Positions 24,096-35,600 of a stretch of 64,000 nt of DNA are shown piece after piece. Source of the DNA: Archegozetes longisetosus. Its lineage: Eukaryota; Arthropoda; Arachnida; Sarcoptiformes; Trhypochthoniidae. Position 1 is the first letter of the stretch; the number at the start of each line of letters is the position of its first letter. Position numbers and translations under genes: made by a program. Under the pieces are notes generated by a model that was not told the origin of the DNA, ran no database searches, and saw only the letters and a list, made by a program, of their open reading frames with translations. The stretch is from the NCBI GenBank assembly GCA_018873245.2, contig JAEMBT020000001.1, positions 9,148,220 to 9,212,219 on the forward strand, given 5' to 3'.

Positions 24096-24966
24096 CAGGG
24101 TCCGGCATATATTACTCAAAACTTTAAAAGTTTATTAAAAAAGAATTATAAATGATATCGAATTCAAATAAATTGCATTTTATTCAGAAAATTATAAAAT
24201 TTAATAAATTAGGTTTTCAAAATGCTTTCCTTTATTAACCACTAAATGCTGTAGTTTGTTAAAAATGAACGTAATCAATACTATTCCTACTTAATCGCCG
24301 TTTGATTTCTCCTTTACTTTTTCCAGAAGCCCTTAATTTTATAAACCTCTCAAGTTTTAACTCTATTGTATTGATTACATTAATGTTTAACAAAATATCA
24401 TGGTTAAATGAGTAATTTTTCAAAAATTTCCGAAACGCATGTCGATTCATTTTCTGAGCTCTACAAAATAGAACTGAAAATTTCGAAATATACCTTGTAG
24501 TCCTCGAGTATAGAACATCTGTTGTAAAAAAATTTATCAGAATGAATTTTCGAAACAGTTTTTTAAAAATGATTCCTTCCATGATTACTCACAAACAATA
24601 TTTCCGAAACCAAAATCGAACTAAAGAGTAAGGAACTAGATCAAATTTATTTGGTACTTTAGATGTTTTCATGACTGTATATATAGTATATATATACACA
24701 TATAGAGTATTGAGAGTCTGGAACAACTTGAAGGACGTATAAAAGAAGTCATTTCGGCCATCCCAAATGACATGAGACAAAGAGCTAGTGAAGCCTTTCA
24801 GGAACGCTTTCAGCATTTAGTTGTTAATGAATAAAAGTATCTCGAAAACCTAATTCATTAAATTTTATACTTTTCTGAATAAAATGCAATTTATTTGAAT
24901 TCGATATCATTTATAATTCTTTTGTAATAAACTTTTAAAGTTTTGCGTAATATATGAAGGACCCTG
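24096..24966. mobile_element. Decayed mariner with ~115-bp TIRs and TA duplication
   Basis: Left CAGGGTCCGGCATATATTAC and inverted right CAGGGTCCTTCATATATTAC begin long inverted repeats (shared TTATAAATGATATCGAATTC, then AATTGCATTTTATTCAGAAA). TA flanks the element at 24094-24095 and 24967-24968. On the plus strand near 24705-24835 a transposase C-terminus can be read (LEQLEGRIKEVISAIP, then RQRASEAFQERFQHLV), typical of the mariner tail. Two short minus-strand frames here are shadows. A TATA-dinucleotide-rich tract lies at about 24678-24705. Confidence 0.8.
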
Positions 24967-27251
24967 TACTTTCTAAATATTATTGAGAATGATGATGTAG
25001 AGAGAAAGGGAACAACTTACTTTTTCACAATTAACCATATATTCTGACTCCTAATGATACATGGACAACAGATATACTATTAAAAATGAGCTAGGTCAAC
25101 TTTTCAAAAATTTCAAAAGTCGCTCCGATTTCGACAAACTTTTTTGTTTGAAAGCTCATTAAAAAAACAAGTCAAATAATGATATTTTCAATTTTTTATA
25201 CCGTAAAATTATTCGAGAAAATCAGTAGAATCATTAAAATTCTCACTTTTTTTCGTGTTTTTTTGCTAAGGGGTTGAGATATTTTAATTATTTTTGATTC
25301 ATAAGTTAGAGAATTGGATGTACTCAATGATCTGCCAATAACTCATTTTCGCCAAAATTTGACGATAGGACTGAATAATTCTCAACCGACGATATGTTGT
25401 AAATTCATCTTTTCCGAAATAAACTCAATTTTCGTATCGTTACGAGTTGATATAAAGAATAGAGTGAAATAAACAAATATAACGGTCATTTTAATAATAT
25501 TTTTCAACATTAAGCTTGTACCAATAAAATCTAAATGAAACTAAACAGAAATTAATCAATTGAAAAGTAGAAAATTTGGTTAAGAGATGAAGTTTGACAA
25601 TTATTGTGCGTTCGCTCTTACCATTTTCGAAACCATTGATTTACTCTTCTCATTCACTAATTTTATTGCTCTTTTTTCATGGTGCTTCGCACGATATAAT
25701 TTTCAGATTATTTAGTTGCAAAAATTATAGCCTTCAATTTAAGCTAAACATTTAGTGTAACTTAACTTGGATACAAAGTATGTCGAATCCAATTGATAAG
25801 CAGATATAAATTTTAGGACTTTTTAAATCAGTCTTACACTCTTTTAAAAATAAGTCGCTAAACGTCTAGCTTTAAAAATTCTTAATATTTATGTTAAGCT
25901 TTATGTAATACTTTTAAAGTTACTATTGTTTCAATGTGTGTAATGCGATTTATATTTCAAAATAAATAACAATTTATAACAATTCAGGTTTATTTTTGTT
26001 ACCATATGATACGTTAAAATTTGTGAAGAGAGTTAGTCTATAGGCGGAAGCCTTGAAAAGAGTATCTCACAAGCATTTGAGCAACAGTGAAAAGAGTTAT
26101 ATATTCTATTCACTTTTATTTACAAGTCTTATGAAAATATTAAACTATAAAGAAAGTTTATAATGTTGTTACTTATTAAATATATTGAGACATCGGAAAA
26201 TAATTTAATTAAATTATAAATCAATTGTTTTTACTTTTCCCAGAAACAAGGTTTCTTAAACACTAATTCCCAAATTGGTGTGCAAATGGGATTCCAGCTC
26301 CTAATTGGACAAAAGCTAACCCCTTGTTCTTAGACCCGCATAAAAGCTGTTAACAATTAATAAAATTCATTCAATACTCGTTTTGCACAAAAGTTTTGTT
26401 TAACTTATTTTTATACTTCCATTTACAACATTGGTTCCCTATGCCGTGGCCTAGTTGCGGTAATGCTTCTCGTTTAGCGCTTCTAATAAGTTCTCTCTAA
26501 CAGAAATTAGAGCACAAACAACTTCTCTGTTACTATCTCGCAGTCGAGTACTGCTCACGAAAGCACGCATCGCTGAAAACTCAACAATTTAAGCTCTCGC
26601 TTCAAATTAGAGTTGCGCATCTATGAAATTCTTTGCACCCGCACCCACAGTGAAAAAAGTGCGGGCGACCCATAAAAAACGTAAATAACCGCAAAAAATT
26701 TACTTTAGTCAAGTCGAATGTAAATGCAAATATCAACTATGATTAGGTATAAAATCTATATTCTGTAAAATAATGTAAAAAGTGGTTGTGCGGACATCTA
26801 TTGGGAGTTGGCCCCCGGTCGAGTTTAGACCTACTGACTTTATCAACATATAGAGGTGGGCGAATGGAGTATAATGGCACATTCATATCTTTTCATATCT
26901 CCTGGTAAAGGGTGTAAAAAGCAAAAAAAAAACTTTAAAACTTTGGAAGATTATAACTCAAAACTATTCAACATAAAATTATTAGATTTGGTATGTTGAG
27001 TCATAACAACCAAGTGTATTCAACGATAGAATGAAAGTCACGTTTTGTTAATGTAAAGTAGGTTATCTAAAGATTGAAAATCTTCAATCGCTAATCTCAA
27101 TGGTTAAAATATGTTGTTCGGAGTAGCCCATTATTGTTTCTGTAGAAGCACATAACCTAGTGTGAAAGTACAAAAAGTTCTAGTCCGAACACTATTTTAA
27201 GGATCGAAAATTGGGGAAAAATTTTTTCATATGTAGACTATAGCTTATAAG
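24967..27251. other. Intergenic, nothing recognised
   Basis: About 2.3 kb of AT-rich DNA with no exon or complete inverted-repeat element that I can support on either strand. Confidence 0.4.
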
Positions 27252-27903
27252 CAGGGCAAGTATTTTTCGGGAAATCCCGATAATTTTCCCTAAGGTTATT
27301 CCTCGGGAATTTTATATTAATGTACTTGTGGTCACTTCAGGCTTCTATAAAAATAATTTGAATGTCCCGATTTTCCCGATTTTAAGCTTCTCGTGAGTTT
27401 CTCCCGATTTAGAACGTTTTGTTTAAAATATGAGATATTTAAAAGTTTTATCTCATTTTGACTTAAAAATATAACGAAAATATTAAAAAATTGATCACAA
27501 CTGTAATCGAAAATTCATTATCTTGATAAAGCTTTATAAAAATATTTTGTGAAAGTAATAGTTATGAGCATCGTTTGAACAGAGAATATGCGCCTTTGGT
27601 ATCTGTGTATGCCGAGCGCTCTTTCACTGTGTATAAAAATCTTTTGACAGAAGATCGACAGTGTTTTTCACCTGAAAACTTGGAGATCAATCTAATTATA
27701 CAGTACAATAAATTTTTGAAGGACTGTTAATACAGTTTAATACATTTGAAGAGAGAAAACAACTATTTTTCGTTGTATTATGATTGAAAATGAAGTTTTT
27801 TAAACTCCCGATTTTTGCTTTTTAAGTCCCGATTTCGGTTCTTTTAAGCTCCCGATTCCCGACCGATGTGACCACTTTAAACTCCCGAAAAATACTTGCC
27901 CTG
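27252..27903 (+). mobile_element. Non-autonomous hAT element with 8-bp target duplication
   Basis: A 652-bp element with ends CAGGGCAAGTATTTTTCGGG (left) and the inverted copy at right, flanked on both sides by CTTATAAG (27244-27251 and 27904-27911). CAGGG ends and 8-bp duplications are hAT hallmarks. Near 27610-27728 the plus strand encodes the hAT C-terminal dimerisation tail (ERSFTVYKNLLTEDR, then ENLEINLII) ending in a stop. The rest of the transposase is deleted. A truncated relative lies at 16792. Confidence 0.9.
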
Positions 27904-27911
27904 CTTATAAG

Positions 27912-28180
27912 CTAGTCATCTTATTTCAATAGTACCAGCAAGATTTTTGCTTAGTTCGACGAGAGCTTTCTAATGATGTATGACTCATAAGGGTTTACAG
28001 AGATGTAACAGACTTCCTCATACGGAAATGTTAACGGTTTATTGCCTATAACTTTTAAACCTATGGACCAATTTCAATCTGACCAGCAAGGCTACTGCTC
28101 AGCTTGACGAGAGCTTTCGATTGATATATAACATGATATATTTCACAGGGGGCCAATTCCCTATAGGTCTTCGGACAACC
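27912..28180 (+). repeat. Two diverged ~130-bp direct repeats
   Basis: The blocks at about 27925-28000 and 28060-28135 share CCAGCAAG, GACGAGAGCTTTC and a TGATRTAT motif in the same order, giving a tandem pair of unknown origin. From 28181 to 28993 I see nothing else besides low-complexity frames and the presumed 5' region of the RCC1-kinase gene. Confidence 0.45.
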
Positions 28181-28993
28181 TCTTTGATCTCATAAGTGGC
28201 TGCTTATCGAGTTTATCTGGATCAATCGAAGATCATCTGTCAGTTAAAATTAATTCAGCGTAATTGAAATTTTACTCAGCGGAGAGATTAGTTACTGCTA
28301 TAGTTACGATTCTTGTTGAAATAACACTTAGTTTAGGAAATCCGTCCTTATATTCATCCCAAAACTTCAACAAACCATGCGTGTAGTTGAAAGTATTTTT
28401 TAGATTGTCATCTAACTTTGTAATACTAGTGTTATATACTGGATGTACAATTTAAAACTGGAATCCAATCGAATATCAAAAATTTTTTCATTCATACTTA
28501 ATGGAGTAAAAGTATGAGTAAAGAAAGTTTTGATGTTCGATTGGTTCTGTTTTAAAATGTAGATGCTATATATTTTATTCATAGTCAATGAGATCAAGTA
28601 CACATTTATTCATATTAGAATCATCTGTTATTGATGTGATAGTTGTTGCCGGAGTAATACTTATCTCGTTAACCATTGATTTGAGAGTTTCGATTGCAAA
28701 TTGTTTTTTGGTGTGACTGTAAAAGAAAAGAGCTTGCAAACCCGCGGGTGAGGGTGTAGGTGTGCTCCTCTACTTCAAATCAAATCATTGCTCACGCAAG
28801 AGCTCCAGATCTGTGAGGCTAAAAGTTAAAAGTCAGCTCTAAACATCTCTTAGTACTTCTCTTTGTTGGTTACGACATAATATAATAAAAACTTGGCATT
28901 TTATCTCACATTTGTTTGACTGTGTTGTAATGCTTTTATCATTTGTTTACATAAGACTTAAGAGATTTTTTTAGTTTGTATGCCCTTAAAATA

Positions 28994-31221
28994 ATGGAGA
29001 AAATTAATAAATACGAAGTTTTCAAAGAATTGAAGCTAAACCAAGATTTCATCAAAAACATCAAACTTTTCTATATTTTTAATGATACTTGGAACACCAA
29101 TGTAATCATTGTCACAAATAACGACATAACATATGTTTTTGGTCATAATAGTTAGGGAGTTTTAGGTTTAGGTCATCCGAATGAAGTAAAAATGTTGACT
29201 CAAAATAAACACTTGAGTAATAAAAATATCATCGATTTCAAGAATAGCTATTATCATACAATTGCACGCACAACTGATGGAAAAGTTTATTGTTGGGGTC
29301 ATAATGATTGGGGATTATTAGGGAATGGAAAAAACGATGGTAAAATATGTAAACCAGAGTTGAATCACTATCTGCGTGATAAAAATATTGTTGATATTTG
29401 TTGTGGTGCTCGACATTCACTTGTATTGACAATTGATGGTCAAGTTTATGCATGGGGTTATAAATATCATGGACAGATTGGGAATGGAAGGAATATTGAT
29501 GTATTAATTCCATATCATGTGAATGGATTCAATGGAGAGAAAGTTAAAATGATTAGGTGTGGTGGTTGGCATTCATTAGCTTTAACAGTGAGAGGAAATG
29601 TTTTCAGTTGGGGTCGTAACGAATTTGAACAATTGGGTTTTGAAAAACTAGAATTCAATTCTATAAGTATGCCGAAATTTATTGAAATTAATGAAACTTT
29701 TGATAAAATAAGTTGTGGTAATGATCACAGCTTATTGTTATCATGTGATGGAAATATTTATGTGTTTGGTAGTAATAAATTCGGAGAGCTAGAAGATGAA
29801 AATATCAAAAAGTCAATTGGAGTTCATTTGAAATTGAAGAGTGAAAATAAATTCATTGATATTACTTCGCATCCTCATTACGAAATTTCAATGGCTTCGC
29901 CAAAAGAAGGAACTATTTTCATTTGGGGTCAATGTGAAAGAGAACTGATAAAATCACAGACTGAGAAACATTTCGAGAGATTCGATGTGGCTTTCGCTCA
30001 TTATTATCAAATCACATACGAAACTGTAATAATCGATAATAAACTCAATAACGAGAGAAACATCAGTGAATTGACTGGCTCAGTAATTGCTGTTCCGCCG
30101 GAACCTCAAGAAAGTTCTTCTACAATATCGTCAGAAAGTGACGTGACTGACGAGACAAAATTGTTTATGTACAATAAAACAAAATATAAGCGAGAGTTCA
30201 AAGAACTGAGAGAAATTGGAAGTGGAAGCTACGGCAAAGTTTATGAAACAGTCAATTTATTTGATGAACAAAACTATGCAGTAAAAAAACTTTTACTGAA
30301 CGGTATTATTTGCGTTAGAGTATTTCTTGAAAGAAAAATTTGTCAAAATATCTTTTAACGGTTTTCTAGAACTTTCTGATGAAATTAAGAAAAAAAGTTT
30401 AGATGAATCGAAATTGATAGCAAAACTACAAAGCGACCATGTCGTGCAATATAAGAGTTCTTGGATTGAAAATAATCGAATTCTTTACATACAAATGGAG
30501 TTATGTTTCAGTACTTTAAGAGACGTATTACTGAAAAAGAGGAATGAGTTTCAAAGACAAGAAATGCAACCAATGTCTCGACTAGAATATTACATCTCAA
30601 GCGAATTGTTCAAAGAAATACTGATAGCAGTTAATTATTTGCATAAACAAACTCCTCCGATAATTCATGGAGATTTAAAACCTACAAATATCTTAATCAC
30701 TTACGGACAAAATGGAAGATTTGTTAAATTAGCTGATTTTGGTTTAGCTGTTATTCATGAATTCGATGAACAAACGCATACTCAAGGATTAGGAACTTTT
30801 AAGTATATCGCTCCAGAAGTTCTTGCTGGCAGGAATTATGACATAAAAGCAGACATTTATAGCTTGGGTTCTGTTACTCAACAAGTGTTTGATATTAATA
30901 TCGATTCGTGAGTTTCTTGAGAAAATTACTTTTTTATAACTTATCAAAATGTTATCTATTAGGTCTTCGAGTAACCCAATATCAGATCCACTATTAAATG
31001 GGAAATATTCGAAAATTAACGAGATAGTACTAGCAATGATGGAACGGAAGAAAATCAAGAGACCTGATTGTGATCAAATATTAGGAGAAACAAATATTTG
31101 GGCTTTAGATTTTGATGAGTTGGAGAATGATTTTTCTCATTTATCAACTAAACAGTTAATAGAAGAAAGTTTTCACAAGTTTTTCATAATAACAAAACTA
31201 AAATTTAAACAATGTAATTGA
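28994..31221 (+). CDS. RCC1-propeller/protein-kinase fusion (in-frame TAG near 5' end)
   Basis: Three exons: 28994-30302, 30370-30907 and 30963-31221, with GT-AG introns of 67 and 55 bp. Lengths sum to 702 codons in phase. Residues about 40-350 are RCC1 repeats (VYCWGHND-GLLGNG, VYAWGYKYHGQIGNG, VFSWGRNEFEQLG, FIWGQCER) most like RCBTB proteins, where a BTB domain would follow. Here a Ser/Thr kinase follows: IGSGSYGKVYE glycine loop, AVKK lysine, IIHGDLKPTNIL catalytic loop (HGD instead of HRD), ADFGLA, YIAPEVL, then ADIYSLG. Its style resembles GCN2/PEK kinases. A TAG at 29153-29155 interrupts the first RCC1 blade; translation could instead start at the ATG at 29192, giving 635 residues without that blade. 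So this is either a functional short form or an early pseudogene. Confidence 0.8.
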
Positions 31222-31231
31222 CAAGGATAGC

Positions 31232-32053
31232 CAACTGTAGAGGTGTCTATTTTTACCAAAATTTTTTACTAAGTAATTAGTAAAAGTGTAAAAATTTAGA
31301 CTTTATTTAGCAATATATATATATTTGTGTATGTAATTTGGATGAAGTCTCTATCAATTTCATTACGTACACAGGCATGATTCCATGGATTGGTGGAAGC
31401 TAAAATGTGACATTTCTGAAAACTTCTCAACATCCTAGTCAACTAGTCAAGTGATACTATGAAGGACCCTAGCTCTTAATGAAACTAAGTTAGACCTGGC
31501 CTTGGATCCCCAACTATGGTTTCGTTGGAATTATCTCAACGAGTACTATCCAATTATATATAATATATAGAAGTTTGAACTTGGAGAACCCATGATTTCT
31601 ACAGGATATTTTTATCTAGCAACAAAAACTCAAGTCAAGGCGCCAGTTCTATGATAGCAATGCTTATTAAGCGAATATAGCCCTAATACTATGTGTGGGT
31701 ATATAAGCGATTATAAGGAAGATTAATACTTGTATTCAAAGTTTGGTGTGCCTATGGTCAGCCCCTGAGGACCTAGATCCGACTTAGTCCCCTTGGCTCT
31801 AGGGTCCTTCATAGTATCGGTCGAATCAGGACGCTGAGCAGTTTCAAAAAATATCATAGTAAGTCATGTGGTTCATTATTAATTGCCACCAATCCACGGA
31901 ATCGTATCTGAGCACATAATGAAATCGATAGGGACTTCACTCATATTAGATATATGATAATATATTTTGCTAAAATAAAATTCAAATTTTTTATATACTT
32001 ACTAATCGCTCTTAGTAAAAATATTTTAGTAATAATCGATATCTCTACAGTTG
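31232..32053. mobile_element. Non-autonomous element with ~170-bp TIRs and a nested inverted repeat
   Basis: The ends begin CAACTGTAGAG on both sides (inverted) and pair for about 170 bp at roughly 75% identity, through GAAGTC-CTATC and GGATTGGTGG. Inside, a perfect 20-base inverted pair, GATACTATGAAGGACCCTAG, sits at 31453-31472 and 31799-31818, so most of the element can fold back. No coding seen. It starts 10 bases after the kinase stop codon and may supply that gene's 3' untranslated region. Confidence 0.7.
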
Positions 32054-32206
32054 ACTAGTTTTCCATGTTAACGCAATAATAAATAGTGATCACCTGGAAA
32101 AAAATTTATCGAACAACTAATTTATTCTCAATCTAATAACTGATTGTGATTTACAAAATCAATTAGATATGAATATGTCGAGTCTTTTGGTTACAAATCT
32201 TTAAAT

Positions 32207-32658
32207 TTAGTTGCAAACCAATATCTGTTGAATATTACAATCCGAATGCTCTGCCATTCCGAAGGAGTAGTAAAATCGATAATCAACTTTACCAACAACT
32301 TCTGAATCACCTTTAGAAGGGTCATGCAATTCACATCTTCCTATATAAACATTATCTCCATTTCCCTTCTTTCCTGCAACAAAAGCATTGTGTGGTAACG
32401 GATCAGTTCCATATCTAGGAACCCATTCAACATTCTTTCCGACTAATACTTCATAGCTTCCGGTCTGAATGAAAATTTCTTTTCCTCCATAAGACAAATC
32501 ACAGCCTATTTTTGAGTTCGCTTTTCCAGGAATTAGGTCTGATTCGACTTTATGTCTACAAATGTATAATGGACTTTTATCCACATCGTAACCACCAATA
32601 AGGGCACCGCTTGGAATCTTATTGTCCGTTACGTTGGTCCAGCTTAAGATACATTTTT
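32207..32658 (-). CDS. DM9 (DUF3421) exon: two lectin-like modules of the mannosidase gene
   Basis: The exon starts after the acceptor ATATTTAG and encodes two DM9 repeats. Repeat one has WTNVTDN, GALIGGYD, PLYICRHK, LIPGK and YGGKE...YEVLV. Repeat two has VEWVPRYG, NAFVAGK, VYIGRCEL and VVGKV, and ends QQILVCN-stop. The frame lacks an ATG before the first DM9, so the exon needs an upstream partner. The GH38 exon ends 80 bp away with donor AAG|GTTTGT in matching phase (G + AA). DM9 proteins are known in insects and molluscs, and an oyster DM9 protein has been reported to bind mannose. A sugar-binding role next to an alpha-mannosidase is therefore a reasonable inference. Confidence 0.82.
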
Positions 32659-35600
32659 CTAAATATAATCAAGTTGAAAGAATGTTTAAAATACTTTCAG
32701 AGAGAAAATGATTCTCTGACTTCATTCAAATGACAAACCTTCTTGTTCTAAATTGTTCTCAACTGTAAGAATAAAAGTACGAATTTGTTGCGGAGTCAAA
32801 TGAACAGTAAAATCAGCAGCTCTCGTGTTAATCTTCTTTTCGTCACTAAACCAATGATTTGAATTCCATTTCAATCTTTCAGATTCAGATAACAATTCAT
32901 TTGCAGCTAGAGTAGTTTCAACAATATCTAAAACTTTGAAAGGTTTGAACAGATCTCCCAAATTGACATCAACTGGTTTTGAGAGTTCATCATAATCTGA
33001 ACTCTCATAGAAGTGCTCTAAACGGACCAAAATCTGATTCTTTTTCCAGTTTTCAAGTGTGAGTAAGTGTACGTTTTCGGGTAAGTTCTTATTTAATCCT
33101 GAAAAACTGGTCACGTGTTTAGTGCGAAAATCGGCTTCGGTGGAGTTGTATTTTGCGAATGAGACAATCGGTTCCATAAATAGTCTTTGAGACATATCTC
33201 TATAATGTTTAGTCGATTCAGCAATTGGTTTGAAAAATAGATAGTGCTTTCCTCTAACGACTAGGCCTTTTCCATCGACACCTGTCTCATCTATTTTGAA
33301 ATCTCCTCCATTTCCTTTGTAAGTTAGTCTTCGGTGAACCATTAGCTCGATTGTTCCCTCAGTGAGAGAACTTCCACCTTGTGTTCTGTCATTTAAAACA
33401 CTCATTTGTAGTCCTGCATGAAAAGAAGTATTTCTTACTGATAGAGATTTTTCAAACGGGTGTGAAATAAATGTTTCATAAATAGACAATACATCATATA
33501 ACATCAGTACAATTAACATTTTGCAAATCATTAATTGTAACTGCAATAAATACCTTGTTTTTCATCTCTTACAAAAATATGACTGTATATTGGATACCAG
33601 TTGCCAGTAATAACATTACCATTACATCCCAAGGATTTTTCATCAAACATTCGTCTAACATTTTGTCTTCCATTAGCATCGGTATAAAAAACTTTCTCGT
33701 TTTTAATGTCACTTTCAAACCTAGTGATAACCTCTTTTCCAACACCATCTGCGATAGGCAACGGACCAACAATCCAATCAAATTCAATATAATCTTCGTC
33801 TTCATAAGTCCTCACAGTTTGAGTCACATAATCGCCAAACTGTTGATGTAATTCATGTAATGAACCACTACTGAACTTTCCAAGCAACTTTTGAGTTGTA
33901 AAGTCATGTGCGGTTCCGTTCGGGCAGAAATGATAACTACCCGAATCTTCCATATTCTTTACGCCTCCTATTGAATTGTAGTATTTGAATGATTGACGCA
34001 ATGCATGTGTCTTTCCATTCAATGTTATAGATTTCAAAGCTCCTGATTGCTCATCAATTTGTAATGTGAATGATTTGCCTTTCATTTCAAGTGGTGCTCT
34101 TTTGTATCGCAAATTCTCAGCTATAGATCTCTCTGTTATTGTGGAGAAAATTTTTGATAATATAGTAAAGCTATTTATGTTCATTGGTTTTATACTTTAG
34201 TAAAAAAAATACGAAATGCCTAGTCGCTATCTGGAATCATTTTTTTCAAGAATCTCTAATTAATACTTTGGCCTGCTTTATTAAAATTTTTGACGAACTT
34301 TGTATTGTGTTTGATTCATGACATAATCATTTTGTTTAAAACTAATTTTGATTTTTTGAGATGTTATTAAAGAGTAAAAATTCCAAAAAATTTGGTCGAA
34401 CAAAAGTCATTATTCTCTTGACACAGGATAACTCGAAAAAGTGAAACATACAGAAAACCCAAACCTTTTACTTCTTTTATCTAAATCTTTAGTTATAAGT
34501 TTTTAAAATACAGGTTCTAGTGTTAATAATATTTTCTGTGAGATGTTTTTTAAACTATTGCATCAAAAGCTAGGAAAAATACCTTATGAAAAAATTTTCA
34601 GACTTTAAAGTATGCAGAATTAAAAATTGCTTAAACCTTAACATGATTGATTAACAAGAAACAAGACTATCACTCACTTTTCTGAACACCGATCTTTTTT
34701 AGTAAATAAGTGACAAATCCAAGAGGAGATAAGTTTGCTTTAAACACCAGCTCTTGAGTCGAATGGCCTTTTCTTCCAGGTATAGTTGTTACAGCTTTCG
34801 AAACAGGAACAACTGTTTTATGGGCAACTTTTACACCACTCGGATCATAAACATCGTAATCACCTGAACCTATCGGAACTCTGATGTATTGAGACAGGGA
34901 TCTAGCGACCGGGTTATAAATAGTAACCGCGATTCGATCGGAAGTCTCAGTAATACTGCATTCAGTAGTGTTTAGTGTATCGCAAAATATCTGACCATTT
35001 GATTCAGCACTCTTTGATAAGTGTTTATAAGCCCTTTGAATAACGGCTTCACTGGCAGTGAATCCACTGTAAAGTCTTCTTGCGTAGTCATCAGCAGTTG
35101 CTTGTGGTGAAGTACCAGTGATAGCATCGTGATGTTGCAAAATTGCCTCTTCATTACGAGCTTCATCTACATAAGCTCGGGTTGTCTCAGGATTAAGTCG
35201 AGCCAAAACATCCAGTTGCTTACTAGCCTTCGAGTCAAAGTTAGTTCAATAATTTAGAATCTGGTTTTTAGAATTAGTTCATCATATTTAGGAACTGGTT
35301 ATTATTATTATACAATTTTACAGATGGACTTTCTCTTTTCTCTTCTCGCTAATTTTTCTTATAATGCTTGTACTCAAAATAAGCCGAGTTTAAAGTATTT
35401 GACATTTACCAATAAGGGTATATTCATATTATATAATAGATTAGTGGATTCTTATTTAGAGAATCAGAGATACTTTTGTAGTGTATAAGAAATTTTTTTT
35501 TAAAAGGCAAGCTTTTGCTTATAAATATATTTCAATCTCAATCCAAGTCTTAAAATTTCGGAATGTTATTAAAACTAATTATTCTGTCACAGAAACAGAT

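Noticed and set aside
26430-26620. Possible tRNA/SINE head (GTGGCCTAGTTGCGGTAATG)
   Set aside because: No B box at the right distance and no second copy in the window.
29238-29513. Minus-strand open frame rich in His and Tyr
   Set aside because: Antisense of the RCC1 repeats; its repetitive look comes from the repeated Trp-Gly codons on the other strand.
30303-30369. Apparent frameshift between propeller and kinase
   Set aside because: A 67-bp GT-AG intron restores phase exactly, so no lesion is needed.
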